The notes beneath the pieces were generated by a model. The model saw only the letters and a list, made by a program, of their open reading frames with translations, did not search any database and was not told the DNA's origin. The translations under genes were made by a program, and so were the position numbers. DNA of 64,000 nt from Apteryx mantelli (Eukaryota; Chordata; Aves; Apterygiformes; Apterygidae): the NCBI RefSeq assembly GCF_036417845.1, contig NC_089990.1:3794001-3858000 (forward strand). The letters run 5' to 3'. Shown here piece after piece: positions 1-10,841 of this stretch (its first letter is position 1; each line of letters starts with the position of its first letter).

Positions 1-424
1 AGAGCAAAGGAGAGGATCATTACACTGATGGTCTAAGTGTCAGAAACAAGTTTCTTCCTTCAAATTTCCCAGCTCATTCTCAAAGGAGAAAAGTATTTCT
101 AAAAAGTGCTTTTCCATACTTACTAGCTGTCTTAAGAACGTTCTGCAATTAAGGCTTCCAAGAACACACAGATTTCTTCTTGATACAAAGAGGATAAGCT
201 CTCCTATTAATCCTGTACCATGGACGCAGCCTTCTCAGTGAAAAGCAATCACCTGAAGTCACTGACTAGTGTCTGGAGAGGAGCCTCTGCATAGCTGGAA
301 TACAAGCCAACCCTGTCCTCCAGTTTTGCCTTGGAGGAAAAGCTCTTTACACTAAATGTCGCTGTCCAATTCAGTATTACCCCAGTGCTAGCTGGCGACC
401 CTCTCTAAGACTCAGATATCCCAC
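1..424 (-). other. TAF1: TAF1 intron 6 (part), left edge of window
   Basis: The sequence is intronic downstream of the donor at 424. The next TAF1 exon (human ITMMAPVESK...) was looked for and not found here. Confidence 0.8.
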
Positions 425-1689
425 CTCATCATCTGAAAGGCACTGCTCAGGAGGGGGAGGAGCAGCAAACTCATATTCCCAGGGAGATTTTCCTTCCATT
501 CCACTCTCAACTACAACTTCACCCTCCTGTATCTGCACTTCTTGTGCCAGCTCCCGATGTTTCTTCTTGCGTTTCCTTCGGGCACTACGCCAGACTGAGG
601 GAACATTCTTTCCAGGGCCAAAGAGACGGAGGAAACGCAGCACCTACAATAGGAAAAAACAAGAGGGTCAGACAAGAAAAGTGCCGTGGAATGCTTGTCT
701 GTCTTTCCCTCTCTGAAAAGCAATAATGAAAGAGAGCATTCTGAAATCCTGTACTTGACCTGTATTACAACCCCAATCCCCGAAGCAGGCAACAAGCTCA
801 TTGTTATACTTGAAAAAAGTTTCTGATCCATCTCTGACATCACCTGTTTTTCAAAAGGATTTATTCTTAATTTCAGAAGCAAAGAAACTTAAAACAGGGA
901 GGAAAGAATGCCTTTACACCTTGGGCGTGGGGTGAGACAGTACTTGGAAATAACTATTTCCTTATTGAACAATTCATAACCTTCAGCAAGACACATGGAG
1001 ACTGAAGAAGAGTTGATAAAATCATTAGGAGAACAGACAAAGTTATACAAACAGAGATTTCTTAAGCAATCGGATAGAAACAAACACCACAGACCAGAAA
1101 TACTACATTTCTTTCACCTCCAACACAATTCAGTTTCCCTATTTGTCTACTGTATACCTCCAAAAAACTGCACTAATGGCAATAGCAAACTTTCCTTTCC
1201 GTATTTTCTATGATGATGATCACTGCCTTTTAAGCACTGATAAATTTATCTTCCGAGTACCCTTTTAAAGAGGCAAAGCATTATTCCCAAATGAACTGAC
1301 AAATTTAGGAAACAGGAATCAAGACAAAGATTTGCAAAGCCATCTATTTATTTGCTGCCCTGATCTCCAGAGGAAATAATGTTTGTATGATCACGCTGTC
1401 CATCTCTGCCCACATCCATGTTATCCTTCTCCCCCAAACTCCACCAAGTAACTTCTGAACCCTTTTGCCAGTTTCAGTGAGGTTTTACCAAGGGCAGAGG
1501 TCTCAGGCATAGTTAAGCTCCTAACAGTTTAGTGAAATACGAAGTCTGCTTCTCCACAGGCTGTTTTAAGTGGTTCCATCAGGATAAACAGTACTGCATA
1601 AACATGCACCTTCTTAGACATCAACCAGTCCTCCTGACCAAATCTATAGGAATTCACTACTTGGTACTGATCAATTTTCAGTCATATTT

Positions 1690-1728
<39 letters not shown>

Positions 1729-4700
1729 AAGGCTTATAGTGAAAAGTTCATTTACAATACTTTTCTAATCACTGCCAAAGAATTCAGTCTGTACAAGAAA
1801 GCAAAGAATTATGATTTGCCCCACCATTCTTTCAACCAAATTGTTACTGATACGATCTCTGATCCATAATCACAGTGGTTTTGAAAGAGAGTTAAGTAAA
1901 GGACACAGACCTTGCAGATTGTTTTAGGAAGAGCACACCAAGTTCAGAACAGCATGAGAGGAGCAAATATTTGGCAGAAAAGCCAGAAAGCAAGCAGATT
2001 AAGTTATCATTCCATTTTTGAACCATCTGGCAAAAGCATTCTCTACTCCACCAGAAAAAAAACATCTTAATAGATCTGTGCCATGGTTCTAAAGAACAGC
2101 AAAACATTATTTCACACTCGGATTTATATGACACGTTTTAAAGAGGCTCCTACAGATGGTAGGAAAAGCACCGCATGTAAAGCGGTCTGGAAACAGCAGC
2201 CCACAGAAACTAAAACAGAAAAGAGTGAGACAAGCCAGAACACCCAAGTGATTATGGGCTGCATACCCTTAATACTTTATCATTCATTCTTAGAGGGCTC
2301 ATATAATAGAGTTTCTGTTGCTTCCCCATATCTCTTACTATACCTTTCCTGGCCGAAATTCCGGGAAGAGCTCTGTAACACTTGGCAACTGTTTGGTAGC
2401 ATCTCGCTGCATGATTCCTGCAAGAGGAAGTGTGAGTTTGCCTTCCTTGGATTCTGCCTGCCTGGCTTCTTGAGGTCCCATCTCTGACTCAGAATCAGAG
2501 CTGCTGCTGAAATCCACCTTGTCGGAGGCAGCAGAGGAAGGAGCAATGATGGAGGGCAAAATGATACCGTCTCCATCTTCAGATACTACAATAGAACAAG
2601 CACCTTATAAACAAACAGGTTTCCTCCCTGTCCCCTAGTACAACCCCATAATGCCACATCTACTGTTTATATCAAATTATGCAAAGCTTAAGCCTCTGTA
2701 ATTGTTGCGAGTACCATTCTGGTTTAACTTGTCATTTTATCCTAAGCGTTCCAGGTGAATTTCCCAGCCACAACTGAGAGGATGAGATAAAAAAGCAGTT
2801 TCATTGTGAATATCAGTATTTTAACAGTCACTAGAAATAAAATATTTCACTCTCTATTTTACCTAAGAGCTCGCTTCAGACAGTCCCATTTCACTGCATA
2901 TCAGGACAAAGACCCACCTTCAGACGCAGTCTGCAGACAGAACTTTGATCACGCTCGGGTGCTTGCCGCAGAATGAATTGCTATGCAGCAGTGTCTGCTT
3001 CCTTCAGACAAACCATACCGTCAGAGAGAAGAAAGCCCTCACTCACCAGTGGCAGCTGCATCCTTTTCATCTTCTTTCTTTCCAGGTACTGGAGGTGGGG
3101 GTGGCGGCGGCATCAACTTGGAATCAATATCTTCACAGTCAGCATCATAATCATCCTCATCTTCATCTAACCAGCCAGGAGACAAGAATGCGTATTAAGC
3201 TGATAATAAAAGGGAACCAGACACCCTTCCCCAGCTACATCATCCCCTCTGTCCCAACCTGTAGAGGCGATCATGTCTCCACACTAGCTTAGTAAGATGA
3301 CCATTCTTTTTGCTTAACTAGACCCCAAACTCTCACAACTTCAGCTTTCCTGCACAAAAGCATTTGCAAAATTGGAATTTAAGAAAGAGTGGAATGGGAG
3401 AAAAAGAGTAAACTGACAGCAAGCAAGCAGGAGCACTTAAAAAAAAGAGAAGAAGAAGAAAAACATACTGTCATCACCTCTCTTTACTCAAGCTTTGCAG
3501 AGCTAGTAAAGCTGCTAAAGAAATAAGAAAATAAGGTTGAAAAGTCCAAATCAACTTTACATCCCACCAGCAACAATATGACAACAGAAAGGTAAAGCAT
3601 AACACAACTTTAAGAGATAAGCAAAAGATTTAGCAATTGCATTAGCAACTACTGAAAGGGAAAAGCCACAGATGTTTGAAAATTTGTTTCTGCCACAGAG
3701 CTCTGGGACTGATAAGAGAACCAAAGTGCCTTCTGGAGAACAGTAATTTTTGACAAAAGAATGCAGAGGCAAAACAGGAGAGAGATATTATGGTTGCAGT
3801 GACTCATTAAGGGATCAGGACCTCAACTCTGTCTTAGATTACTCTCTGAGAAGGAGCTGACTGCCTGCATAGCCCTGCTCCTAAGAACACAGGTTAAAGA
3901 AAGATCAGCAGGTATCAAGTATTCTCTGCAGGGGATCCCATGGCAAAAGAAAGAACCTGGTTTCTCTTCTGAGTATAGTTTAACTTTGAAGAGCAACTCA
4001 GCCATTAAAAAAAGGAACATATCTAGCAGAACCTTTATCCAGTGAACAAGGCTTTCCAAAAGCTTATGTTCTTGAAGCAATGAGTGAGAAGGGCACAATA
4101 ACACAACTCTTAAGAGAACCAGTTTCAAGGCCAATTGCCCCAAACACATATCACTAACTGCCAGTCACTTCAGCCTCTTTTAAGTAATACTTATCCCACT
4201 TACCTGGTCTTCGAACTGGTTGAAGGCTGCCCATTGCCTGCTTATACCTACGGCTCTCATCTTCTGCCACTTCATTAATATCTGAATAATCAACAGCATC
4301 TTCTGTGCTCTTAACCCAACCTGAGAACAGAGAGAAAAAAAAAATCTAGTCACACAACACTTAATTTTGATATATATTACTAACATCTGACTTCACTATG
4401 CACATATGATTCCTTCTCTACATCTCCATTTCTTAGAGGAACAAAGCATTTGATTAACTTCTCCCATCAGAAGATTTTTTCCCTTCATTCCAGGCAACAG
4501 CTCCAACACTTCAATTTCCTATAAAGACTGATAAGAAGTAACCAGCTTTAACACAAGAGACACCTTTCACTCAGTGAGACTGTTCAACAGACTCAAGAAT
4601 AAAAAGAAATAATAACAATAGACTGGGCACTGAATAGGATTGTAAGAATTTAAAATAGAGAAAAACATAGAATAAATTTATTTATGAGGAAAAAGAGACA

Positions 4701-5728
4701 AGAAGTGAAAAACTAAACAGATTAAGAGAGTAACTTGCAAAAAGGATCAAGAGATAAAGTGAGATTAACCCTGGCAAGAAAAAGGAGGTGATGCCTTTGT
4801 CAGACGAGCTGTGACCAAATAACATCATGGTTTTCCTTTCAGCCCTAGAAGACCTAGGTGTTTATTCTTCTCTAATAAGAGCTCTGATCCCACAGGTTCT
4901 CCATCATTTAACTATAGCTAACCCAGGGCCTCACCTTCCTCATCCAGATGGGCTCCATCAGCCTCTGCGTTATCATCCTCGCTTGCTGTGATCTCAGTGA
5001 TCAGGTTGCCCAGTCCCAGGGCACCCAACCCAGCCAGGTGCTTCTTGGATTCCTGGAGAGACCAAAGCCATATCCCAGCTGGGAGAGTCCTCCAGCTCCA
5101 CCAGCCAGGCTAAGCCCTCAGCTGCGCCGTCCCATCCCAGAGCCGGCACTTGCTGCCTGGTCCCATCCCGGAGCCCAGACCGTTGGGATCTCCCCCTGGT
5201 CGGGTCCCGGCACGGAGCCTGCACCACCAGGAGCCCTTCTTCCTCCGGCCCGTTCCGTCCCGGAGCCCACACCCACGGGACCCCCCGTCTCAGGTCCCAT
5301 CCCGGAGCCCGCACCACCGGGACCTCCCGCCGGTCCCGTCCCGGAGCTCAAACCACCGGGAACCCCCATCCCGGAGCCCGGAGCCATGGGACCCCCCGTC
5401 TCAGGTCCCATCCCGGAGCCCGTACCACCGGGACCTTCCCCAGGCCCGGCCCGTCCCGGAGCCCGCACCACCGGCACCCCCCCCCCCGGCCCGGAGCCCG
5501 CAGCGGCAGCCGGGCCGGGCCCAGCCGAATCGCCGCCTCCGCAGAGCGAGCCCGCCCTCGCCGGTGCCGGCACGGGGGAGCAGGCTGCGGCGGCCGCGCT
5601 ACCTTGTCGAGGACGCTGTCGCCCTCCAGCTGCCCCGCCTCGTTGATGTTGCCGAAGAGGAACCCGGCCAGCGAGAAGGGCTCGGCGCGGCCGCCCTCGG
5701 CCTCCTCATCGCTATCCGAGTCCGACAT
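425..5728 (-). CDS. TAF1: TAF1, 5' part (coding exons 1-6, residues 1-314), continues off the left edge
   Basis: TAF1 is the largest subunit and scaffold of TFIID, which loads TBP and RNA polymerase II at promoters in the nucleus. Coding exons, in order of translation: 5603-5728, 4935-5052, 4204-4320, 3047-3166, 2344-2585, 425-643. All have GT-AG ends and joining phase, giving 942 nt. The start at 5728 gives [13 protein letters not shown], followed by [19 protein letters not shown], the TBP-binding N-terminal (TAND) segment. Then come the acidic [15 protein letters not shown] block, a poly-proline stretch (MPPPPPP), a serine/acidic run ([15 protein letters not shown]), [27 protein letters not shown] and the basic [10 protein letters not shown], ending at CLSDDE. 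Identity to human TAF1 is high throughout, with small differences such as EEAEGGRAE near the start. The last donor (GAG|gtggga) is slightly weak. The histone acetyltransferase-like (DUF3591), zinc-knuckle and bromodomain parts lie beyond the edge. Human TAF1 can start at an upstream ATG; no such in-frame ATG was seen here. Confidence 0.96.
1695..1721. repeat. 27-base poly-A run in TAF1 intron 5
   Basis: An uninterrupted A tract lies between TAF1 coding exons 5 and 6. No target-site duplication or retrocopied gene body was recognised beside it. Confidence 0.9.
5053..5602 (-). other. TAF1: TAF1 intron 1
   Basis: A short GC-rich intron lies between the donor after GTCCTCGACAAG (5602, reading gtag) and the acceptor ctctccag at 5053. 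Most of it is the GC-rich minisatellite described separately. The repeat leaves long open frames on both strands, which are artefacts of composition. Confidence 0.85.
5160..5500. repeat. GC-rich minisatellite, roughly 42-bp unit, 8-10 degenerate copies
   Basis: The core CCCGGAGCCCGCACCACCGG recurs with changes. Copies of the CGGAGC core fall near 5169, 5213, 5261, 5303, 5342, 5372, 5415, 5457 and 5492, so most spacings are 39-48 bp. The stretch CCCCCCGTCTCAGGTCCCAT occurs twice (from 5281 and 5393). It sits wholly inside TAF1 intron 1. The unit translates to a Pro-Glu-Pro-Ala pattern in one frame, which explains the long proline-rich open frame on the plus strand. Confidence 0.85.
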
Positions 5729-5870
5729 CGCGGCGGCGGCGGCGCCGCGCCCCAACCGGAACCGGAACCGCAACGCGAACCGGAAGCGGAACCAGGCCGC
5801 GGCCCTGCCGGGGCGGGGCCGCCGCGCGCCCCCGGCTCGGGCTGAAGAGCGGCCCCGCGCGGGCGCAACG
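5729..5870 (-). promoter_or_regulatory. TAF1: TAF1 core promoter / 5' UTR with clustered GGAA (ETS-type) sites
   Basis: This CpG-dense stretch lies directly upstream of the TAF1 start codon and lacks a TATA box. Between about 5755 and 5795 the plus strand carries four CCGGAA/GCGGAA elements within 40 bp (ccggaaccggaacc, then aaccggaagcggaacc). CCGGAAGC is the classic ETS/GABPA core and is common in promoters of general transcription genes. The exact start site cannot be read from the sequence. Confidence 0.6.
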
Positions 5871-5914
5871 GCCGCGCAACGGCCTGAGGCGAGACCAAAG
5901 AACGCGCAGGCTTC

Positions 5915-8900
5915 CAAGTTCACCCAAAATCCTTTATTGCATTTAAGAGACCGAGTCTGGCTTTCCACAGGAAAGAACTACGTTTAGAACAGCTGCGTTA
6001 CGGAGGGAAAAAAAAGGGAGTGAGTTAATAAGGCAGCCAGAGAGATGAAGAAAGTTTTATTACAATTTTGCATAATTTAAAAAAAAAATCTTTTAAAAAT
6101 TGTTAGCTGTAATACACATTTCTTATCGTATAAAATCAAGTTGCCAGTGTATGCATCAGTACCACACGTAGAGGCTCGGGCTCCGCTGCTGGGGGCGCGC
6201 GCTGCATCCCGTTCGGCCGGGTGGGGGAAAGCCCTTATTAGAGATCCAATCTGCTCCTTTAGGTTAGCCCAGGCAGCACCACGACTTCTACAGAGCGAGG
6301 TTTAGCACTCGACGATAAAGCACAGGGAGGCTTTCCTAGTTTAAGTTTCATATAAATAGCTACAGCTGTAAACGGCACAAAGCATTTATACATCTAAACG
6401 TGCTTCATGACGTCCTTTGGACGCAGAATACCTGGACTGCTCAGCTCGGTGTGGATGGCTTGAATGACATTAAGAAAAAAAAAATCCTTACGTATTTGAG
6501 AAATTATTCACATGCTTAAAGATTAAAATCAGTCTCTTTGTGGAAAGTCTCTTCTGTGAATGGTAACACGCACACTGCGTTTCTACTCGGTAAGAAGGAA
6601 TCTTGAGCAGTTTTGGAAATCCTCATAACTTCGCTCTGGGGTATTCTGGTCTTATGAAAACAGACAAAATCCAGCTATGTGATTGTTTAAAGTCTGTATT
6701 TGTTACCTGTCCACAGGAAAAAAAAAAAAAGTGGGAGGAAGGGAGTGGACTGTAGACTGAAGCACTGGACTACTTACAATAAAACGCATCAAGAATTACA
6801 GAAAAAAAGAGGGAAGATCATAACTGAGAGAATGCCCATTGAATGGAAAAGTTCATTGGATCTGTGCACCCCTGGAGTCCATTCTCATGAAAATCAGATG
6901 CTAGAGTACATGAACTGTCAGACCAGCAGGATTTTTGCTCCTCTTGACAGAAAGACACAGAAATACAAGGCATTTGAATTAGTCTATTCATGAGGTACTC
7001 TGAAAACAGTCAAAGTTTTCATAGATCTGTTCAAAGTTCACTTTCTGCTCATTTTCATCACAATGATATTAATCTCTTCAGTACTGTTGTGCAATCTAGT
7101 GATTAAGTTATCTAGATGGGGATAAAGTGTTCTAGTATAATGCAATCAATGTAATCAATTCAAACAAATTGATCAAGCAGTAGAATTTTCTCTCTCCATA
7201 CCCTCTTCCAGTTAACACAGGATGGCTGCACTGTGAGCCTACAGAAACAGGATGTGCGTGACAATATTTGCTCACGGGACTTCTTCTCCATACAATTATT
7301 GTCATCCAGTTAGGAATATCCACAAAAGATGCAGAGCTACAAGATTCCAATATCTAAAAGAGTAAAAACTTTTAAAAAACAGTAGTAGCTTCAGTACAAA
7401 ATTGCAAATTTGTGTAGCAAAAAAAAAAAAAAAAAAAAAAAGAGGTGCCTGTTGCTGAAATAAAAAGTCTATTTAAGAACAGTTAAAACATATCACAAAC
7501 TTTTTAAAGTACATCTTTGAATTAAGCAAAAGTTATGGGCTTGCACCAAGGTAACTAGACTGTTGATTTAGGCCTGACCTGCATTCAAAAAATGTGAACT
7601 GGCTTAAATAAATACATTTTAAACAATGATAAACTATTTACTTAGTTGCTGAAATTTACCTACAGAACAATAATTGTGAATTACAAGGCACAGAATTATT
7701 GCTGCCTGCAAGTCAAGCCCACGTTAAAGGCCTACCTACTAAAGTAAAGGCAGGAAGTGGTGAGCAGAAGTTACATCACTGAAATACTTCTGTTCCCTTA
7801 CAGCTTGCAGAATGCTGCGGTAGGAGCCACAGCTGGAATAGCACTTCCTCTACAAGTGCAAAAGATGCAAAGACACTCCAGACAATGGCACTTGGTGAAG
7901 AAAAATAAACGGAAGTCCGTAGGTTGCTACGGACATCAGGCATTACGGATATTTTGGTGTTGTCCGCAGTCAGGCAATGTTTGGAACTCGGTGTTGCTTC
8001 GCTAGCTACATATACCAATATTTGGATAAACTGCAGTTTTTAATTTCTGGGTTGCTGTTTCCTAAAGCAATACCAGTATAAGCATACATCAGATATACAG
8101 AAATTGTAGTTAGTGTCAGCATCAGTTACACTAGCTGAAGAAAGGCACATCCTCTTCAGAGGGGAATGATGGCACAAATATGAATATGTCTCTCTCTACC
8201 TGATATTTCTGTCTGTATCAGATAAACCAAGGTTAATTTAACACAAGATCCCTAATAACCTTGTTGATGTATTTTCTGTTATCTTGCTAAAATGAGGCTG
8301 TTTTCTGTCCAGGGTATAGACAGTACAGTTTCGCATGTGTGGAAATCATAAGACAGCAAGTTCTGAATTACCAGTCGAGGCTGCATCTGGACAAAGACAG
8401 CACTGTCAATTTGAGACAACAAAGCCCAGGCCAGCACCATTGGTTTCATACAAAATATCTTTGAAGCATGCTCCTTTCATACCACCAGGCTCTAAGGTTA
8501 AGTCTAAAGAAGGTTTCATGCGCTCATTTCTCAGCTGGTCCCAGAATCACACATAAAAAACAGTGCATATTCTGAAAGCAAAAGCCAGCAGCCATTCGCT
8601 ATAGCCACCAGAGAAGGTTAAAAAGTACATAAATGGAACATCAGTTAAAACAGTTTATAATATGTGATCACCTAGTAGACGGGAGAAAACTGCTCAGGTA
8701 AATCTATCCAGTGACTGGCTAACCATTAAAAATTTAACTGGAACTATCAGTGAGTTGCCAGGAGGAAACAAGGGTTCCCAATTCCTGTAAATAGAGCTTC
8801 CAAATTTTCTGTCAATGATCTGCCAGAAAAACAGCAAAGGAATTTGCCATGAAATCTTGTGTGGCGACTCCAAGAGCATTAAGAAGTGAAGCCAGGAATT

Positions 8901-9849
8901 CCTCGAGAGCAAACAGGCTTCTACCAAGTCTCTGGAATTCATCAAAGGGAAAGTGGGATCACACCAAAAAACTTGCTTTGAGAAGCGTCATCCCAATTAC
9001 CTCAAGCAGATAACAGTAACTTTATTCTCAGAATGTAAAGTCTCTTTGGAGAGTGAAATAAAACCTTAACTCAGTTTAGAAGATTATGGAAGACTTGTAT
9101 CTAAACTACTCTTCCACCTCTCCATTCAACAGCACAAAAATCACTCATCTGAGTGATTCACCATTATCCTAAATTCTTTACATTAGGAGAAATCAGTTCC
9201 TGCTTCTATGAAAAAAATTACTGAAGGTGTTCCCTGTGTCTTGCTCATTGGATTAAATATGCCATATGTTAACTTTTCATATAAATGATCACAAGTTCAC
9301 TATAAAGTGAAGCTCAGTAATACTACAGGCATTTTTGCATGTAAACAAATGGTTTTCAAGCTTTAAATCGACAAATTAAAACAACAATTGGACAGCCAGA
9401 ATTCTGTTTTCTAAAACCAATTTGATCAGTAAAGAAGGGATAGGAAAAGCAGCAGCTACACTTAAAGCAAAGTTATCAGAATTTGTGCTTTTCAGCAAGT
9501 CCAGTAACTGATGGTTATCTAGTAAAGAAGATTGGCTTCAAAGAAGTCCCCTCTTTTTTCTTCCTCCACTAAATAAGAACAGAAGCCAAGTGATCCCTGG
9601 AGAAGCTGGAGACTAAAACTTTAGAAATTAAGTAGATGTTTGACCTCTCAGTTGGAAGGAAAAAAACCAAAAACCAAAAAACCTCTTCTGTTTTAGTTTC
9701 CCTGAAGCAATAAGACTGCAAGAATATTCTTTGCATAAACCATTTCTGCTTAGAGCTGTTAGTGCAAGACGCAAATCTTCAGTTTAACTCAAAGAGCCCT
9801 CCAAGATTCTAGTCAATATTCAACTTTGAACACCCATTATCCGAGGTAA
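5915..9849 (-). other. Probable long 3' UTR of the RHOG-like gene
   Basis: No coding exon was recognised in this 3.9-kb AT-rich stretch. On the minus strand it holds good poly(A) signals: AATAAA at 5933-5938 (plus-strand tttatt), followed by a GT-rich tract (ttttgggtgaacttgg), another near 6055, and one at 9021-9026. If the most distal site is used, transcripts end only about 150 bp before TAF1 begins. Usage of any single site is inferred. A 23-base poly-A run lies at 7419-7441 (plus strand). Confidence 0.45.
7419..7441. repeat. 23-base poly-A run
   Basis: This is a plain A tract on the plus strand inside the putative 3' UTR of the minus-strand RHOG-like gene. It would be a U tract in that transcript. 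Confidence 0.9.
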
Positions 9850-10425
9850 CTACAATAAGACACATTTTCTTGTGTTCTTCTTTGTCACAGGATACAGAAC
9901 TGCACGCACAGCTTCAGCAAACACCTCCCGAACACCCTCCTGATTCAACGCTGAGCACTCCAAATATTTGACTGCTCCAATTTGTTTAGCCAGTGAAGTC
10001 CCCTGTTGCGGGGTAGTGGGAGCCAAGCTTTGCTCTTTCAATTTTTTAACTGTTTCCAGGTCATTTCTCAAGTCTCTCTTGGTGCCCACTAAAAGAATGG
10101 GAACATTAGGACAGTGGTGAGAAACTTCAGGATGCCATTTGTGCCTCACATTTGCATACGAAGAGGGGCTGCCAATGGAAAAACAGATGACAAATACATT
10201 GGTTTGAGGATAGGATAGCGTGCGCAGGCGGTCGTATTCCTCCTGGCCCGCAGTGTCCCAGAGATTCAGGCTAACCGTCCGGCCATCGACAGTCATTTGG
10301 GCACTGTAGTTGTCAAACACAGTAGGGATGTACTCTTCTGGGAAGGCATTGGTGGTATAGCTGATGAGAAGACAAGTTTTTCCCACAGCGCCATCTCCAA
10401 CAACTACGCACTTTATGGTCTGCAT
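9850..10425 (-). CDS. RhoG-like Rho-family small GTPase (191 aa, single coding exon)
   Basis: This is an intact 191-residue Rho GTPase. The P-loop is GDGAVGKT (residues 10-17), the effector/switch I region [12 protein letters not shown], switch [13 protein letters not shown], the guanine-binding motif GTKRDL and the SAL motif ECSAL. The tail [11 protein letters not shown] has a polybasic patch and a CAAX box, CVLL, whose final leucine predicts geranylgeranylation. [37 protein letters not shown] and [11 protein letters not shown] resemble RHOG more than RAC1 or CDC42 (compared from memory). RhoG works upstream of RAC through ELMO/DOCK in cell migration and engulfment. All key residues (G12, T17, Q61 equivalents) are present, so it appears functional. 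The acceptor tttgtgcag, 21 nt before the ATG (exon edge at 10446), shows a spliced 5' UTR, as in human RHOG. It is not part of the human TAF1-ITGB1BP2 interval as I recall it, so I treat it as a RHOG paralogue and give no symbol. Confidence 0.93.
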   Translation of the reverse strand: MQTIKCVVVGDGAVGKTCLLISYTTNAFPEEYIPTVFDNYSAQMTVDGRTVSLNLWDTAGQEEYDRLRTLSYPQTNVFVICFSIGSPSSYANVRHKWHPEVSHHCPNVPILLVGTKRDLRNDLETVKKLKEQSLAPTTPQQGTSLAKQIGAVKYLECSALNQEGVREVFAEAVRAVLYPVTKKNTRKCVLL

Positions 10426-10804
10426 TCTTTATCCAGAAAAGAAGTCCTGCACAAAGCAAGAAGAAAAGTTAGGAAAAGCACACTCAATGATAGTGATTTT
10501 AAAGATAAACTTAAGCAAGTATTTTTAATATTGCTAACAATTTATTATCGTGGCCAGATGTCGCAGAACCCATTACAAAGAGTGTATAGGCTAGAAAGGC
10601 AAGAGTGAAATGGAGATAGAACAAGTTGAGAACTCAGTGACAGCTGGCTGCCTTCCAACCATGAGTAAAATTAGCCGAATTTTCAGTCTTGTCATAAACA
10701 GCCAGTTTCCCACAGGCAAAAGGGACATGTCTTTAGAAGGTACCTGCAAGTGGAAAGGGACTGTGGCCGCAGGCACAATAACAAGATACTCTATCATTTG
10801 TAGG

Positions 10805-10806
<2 letters not shown>

Positions 10807-10837
<31 letters not shown>
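10807..10837. repeat. (AC)n microsatellite, about 15 copies
   Basis: This is an uninterrupted AC dinucleotide run in the 5' intron of the RHOG-like gene. It is likely length-polymorphic. Confidence 0.97.

Positions 10838-10841
<4 letters not shown>

Noticed and set aside
1695-1721. Poly-A tract as the tail of a retrocopied gene or SINE
   Set aside because: No flanking duplication, RNA polymerase III box or gene-like body was seen beside it; a simple A run is enough.
4948-5646. 232-residue plus-strand proline-rich open frame
   Set aside because: It overlaps TAF1 exon 2 and the intron 1 minisatellite on the other strand. The Pro-Glu-Pro-Ala pattern is just the 42-bp repeat translated; there is no domain or splice support.
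9850-10425. RhoG-like frame as a processed pseudogene
   Set aside because: The frame is intact with all GTPase motifs and CAAX box, no poly-A tail follows it, and a strong acceptor precedes the ATG, implying a spliced 5' UTR. An old retro-origin of the coding exon cannot be excluded, but it does not look dead.
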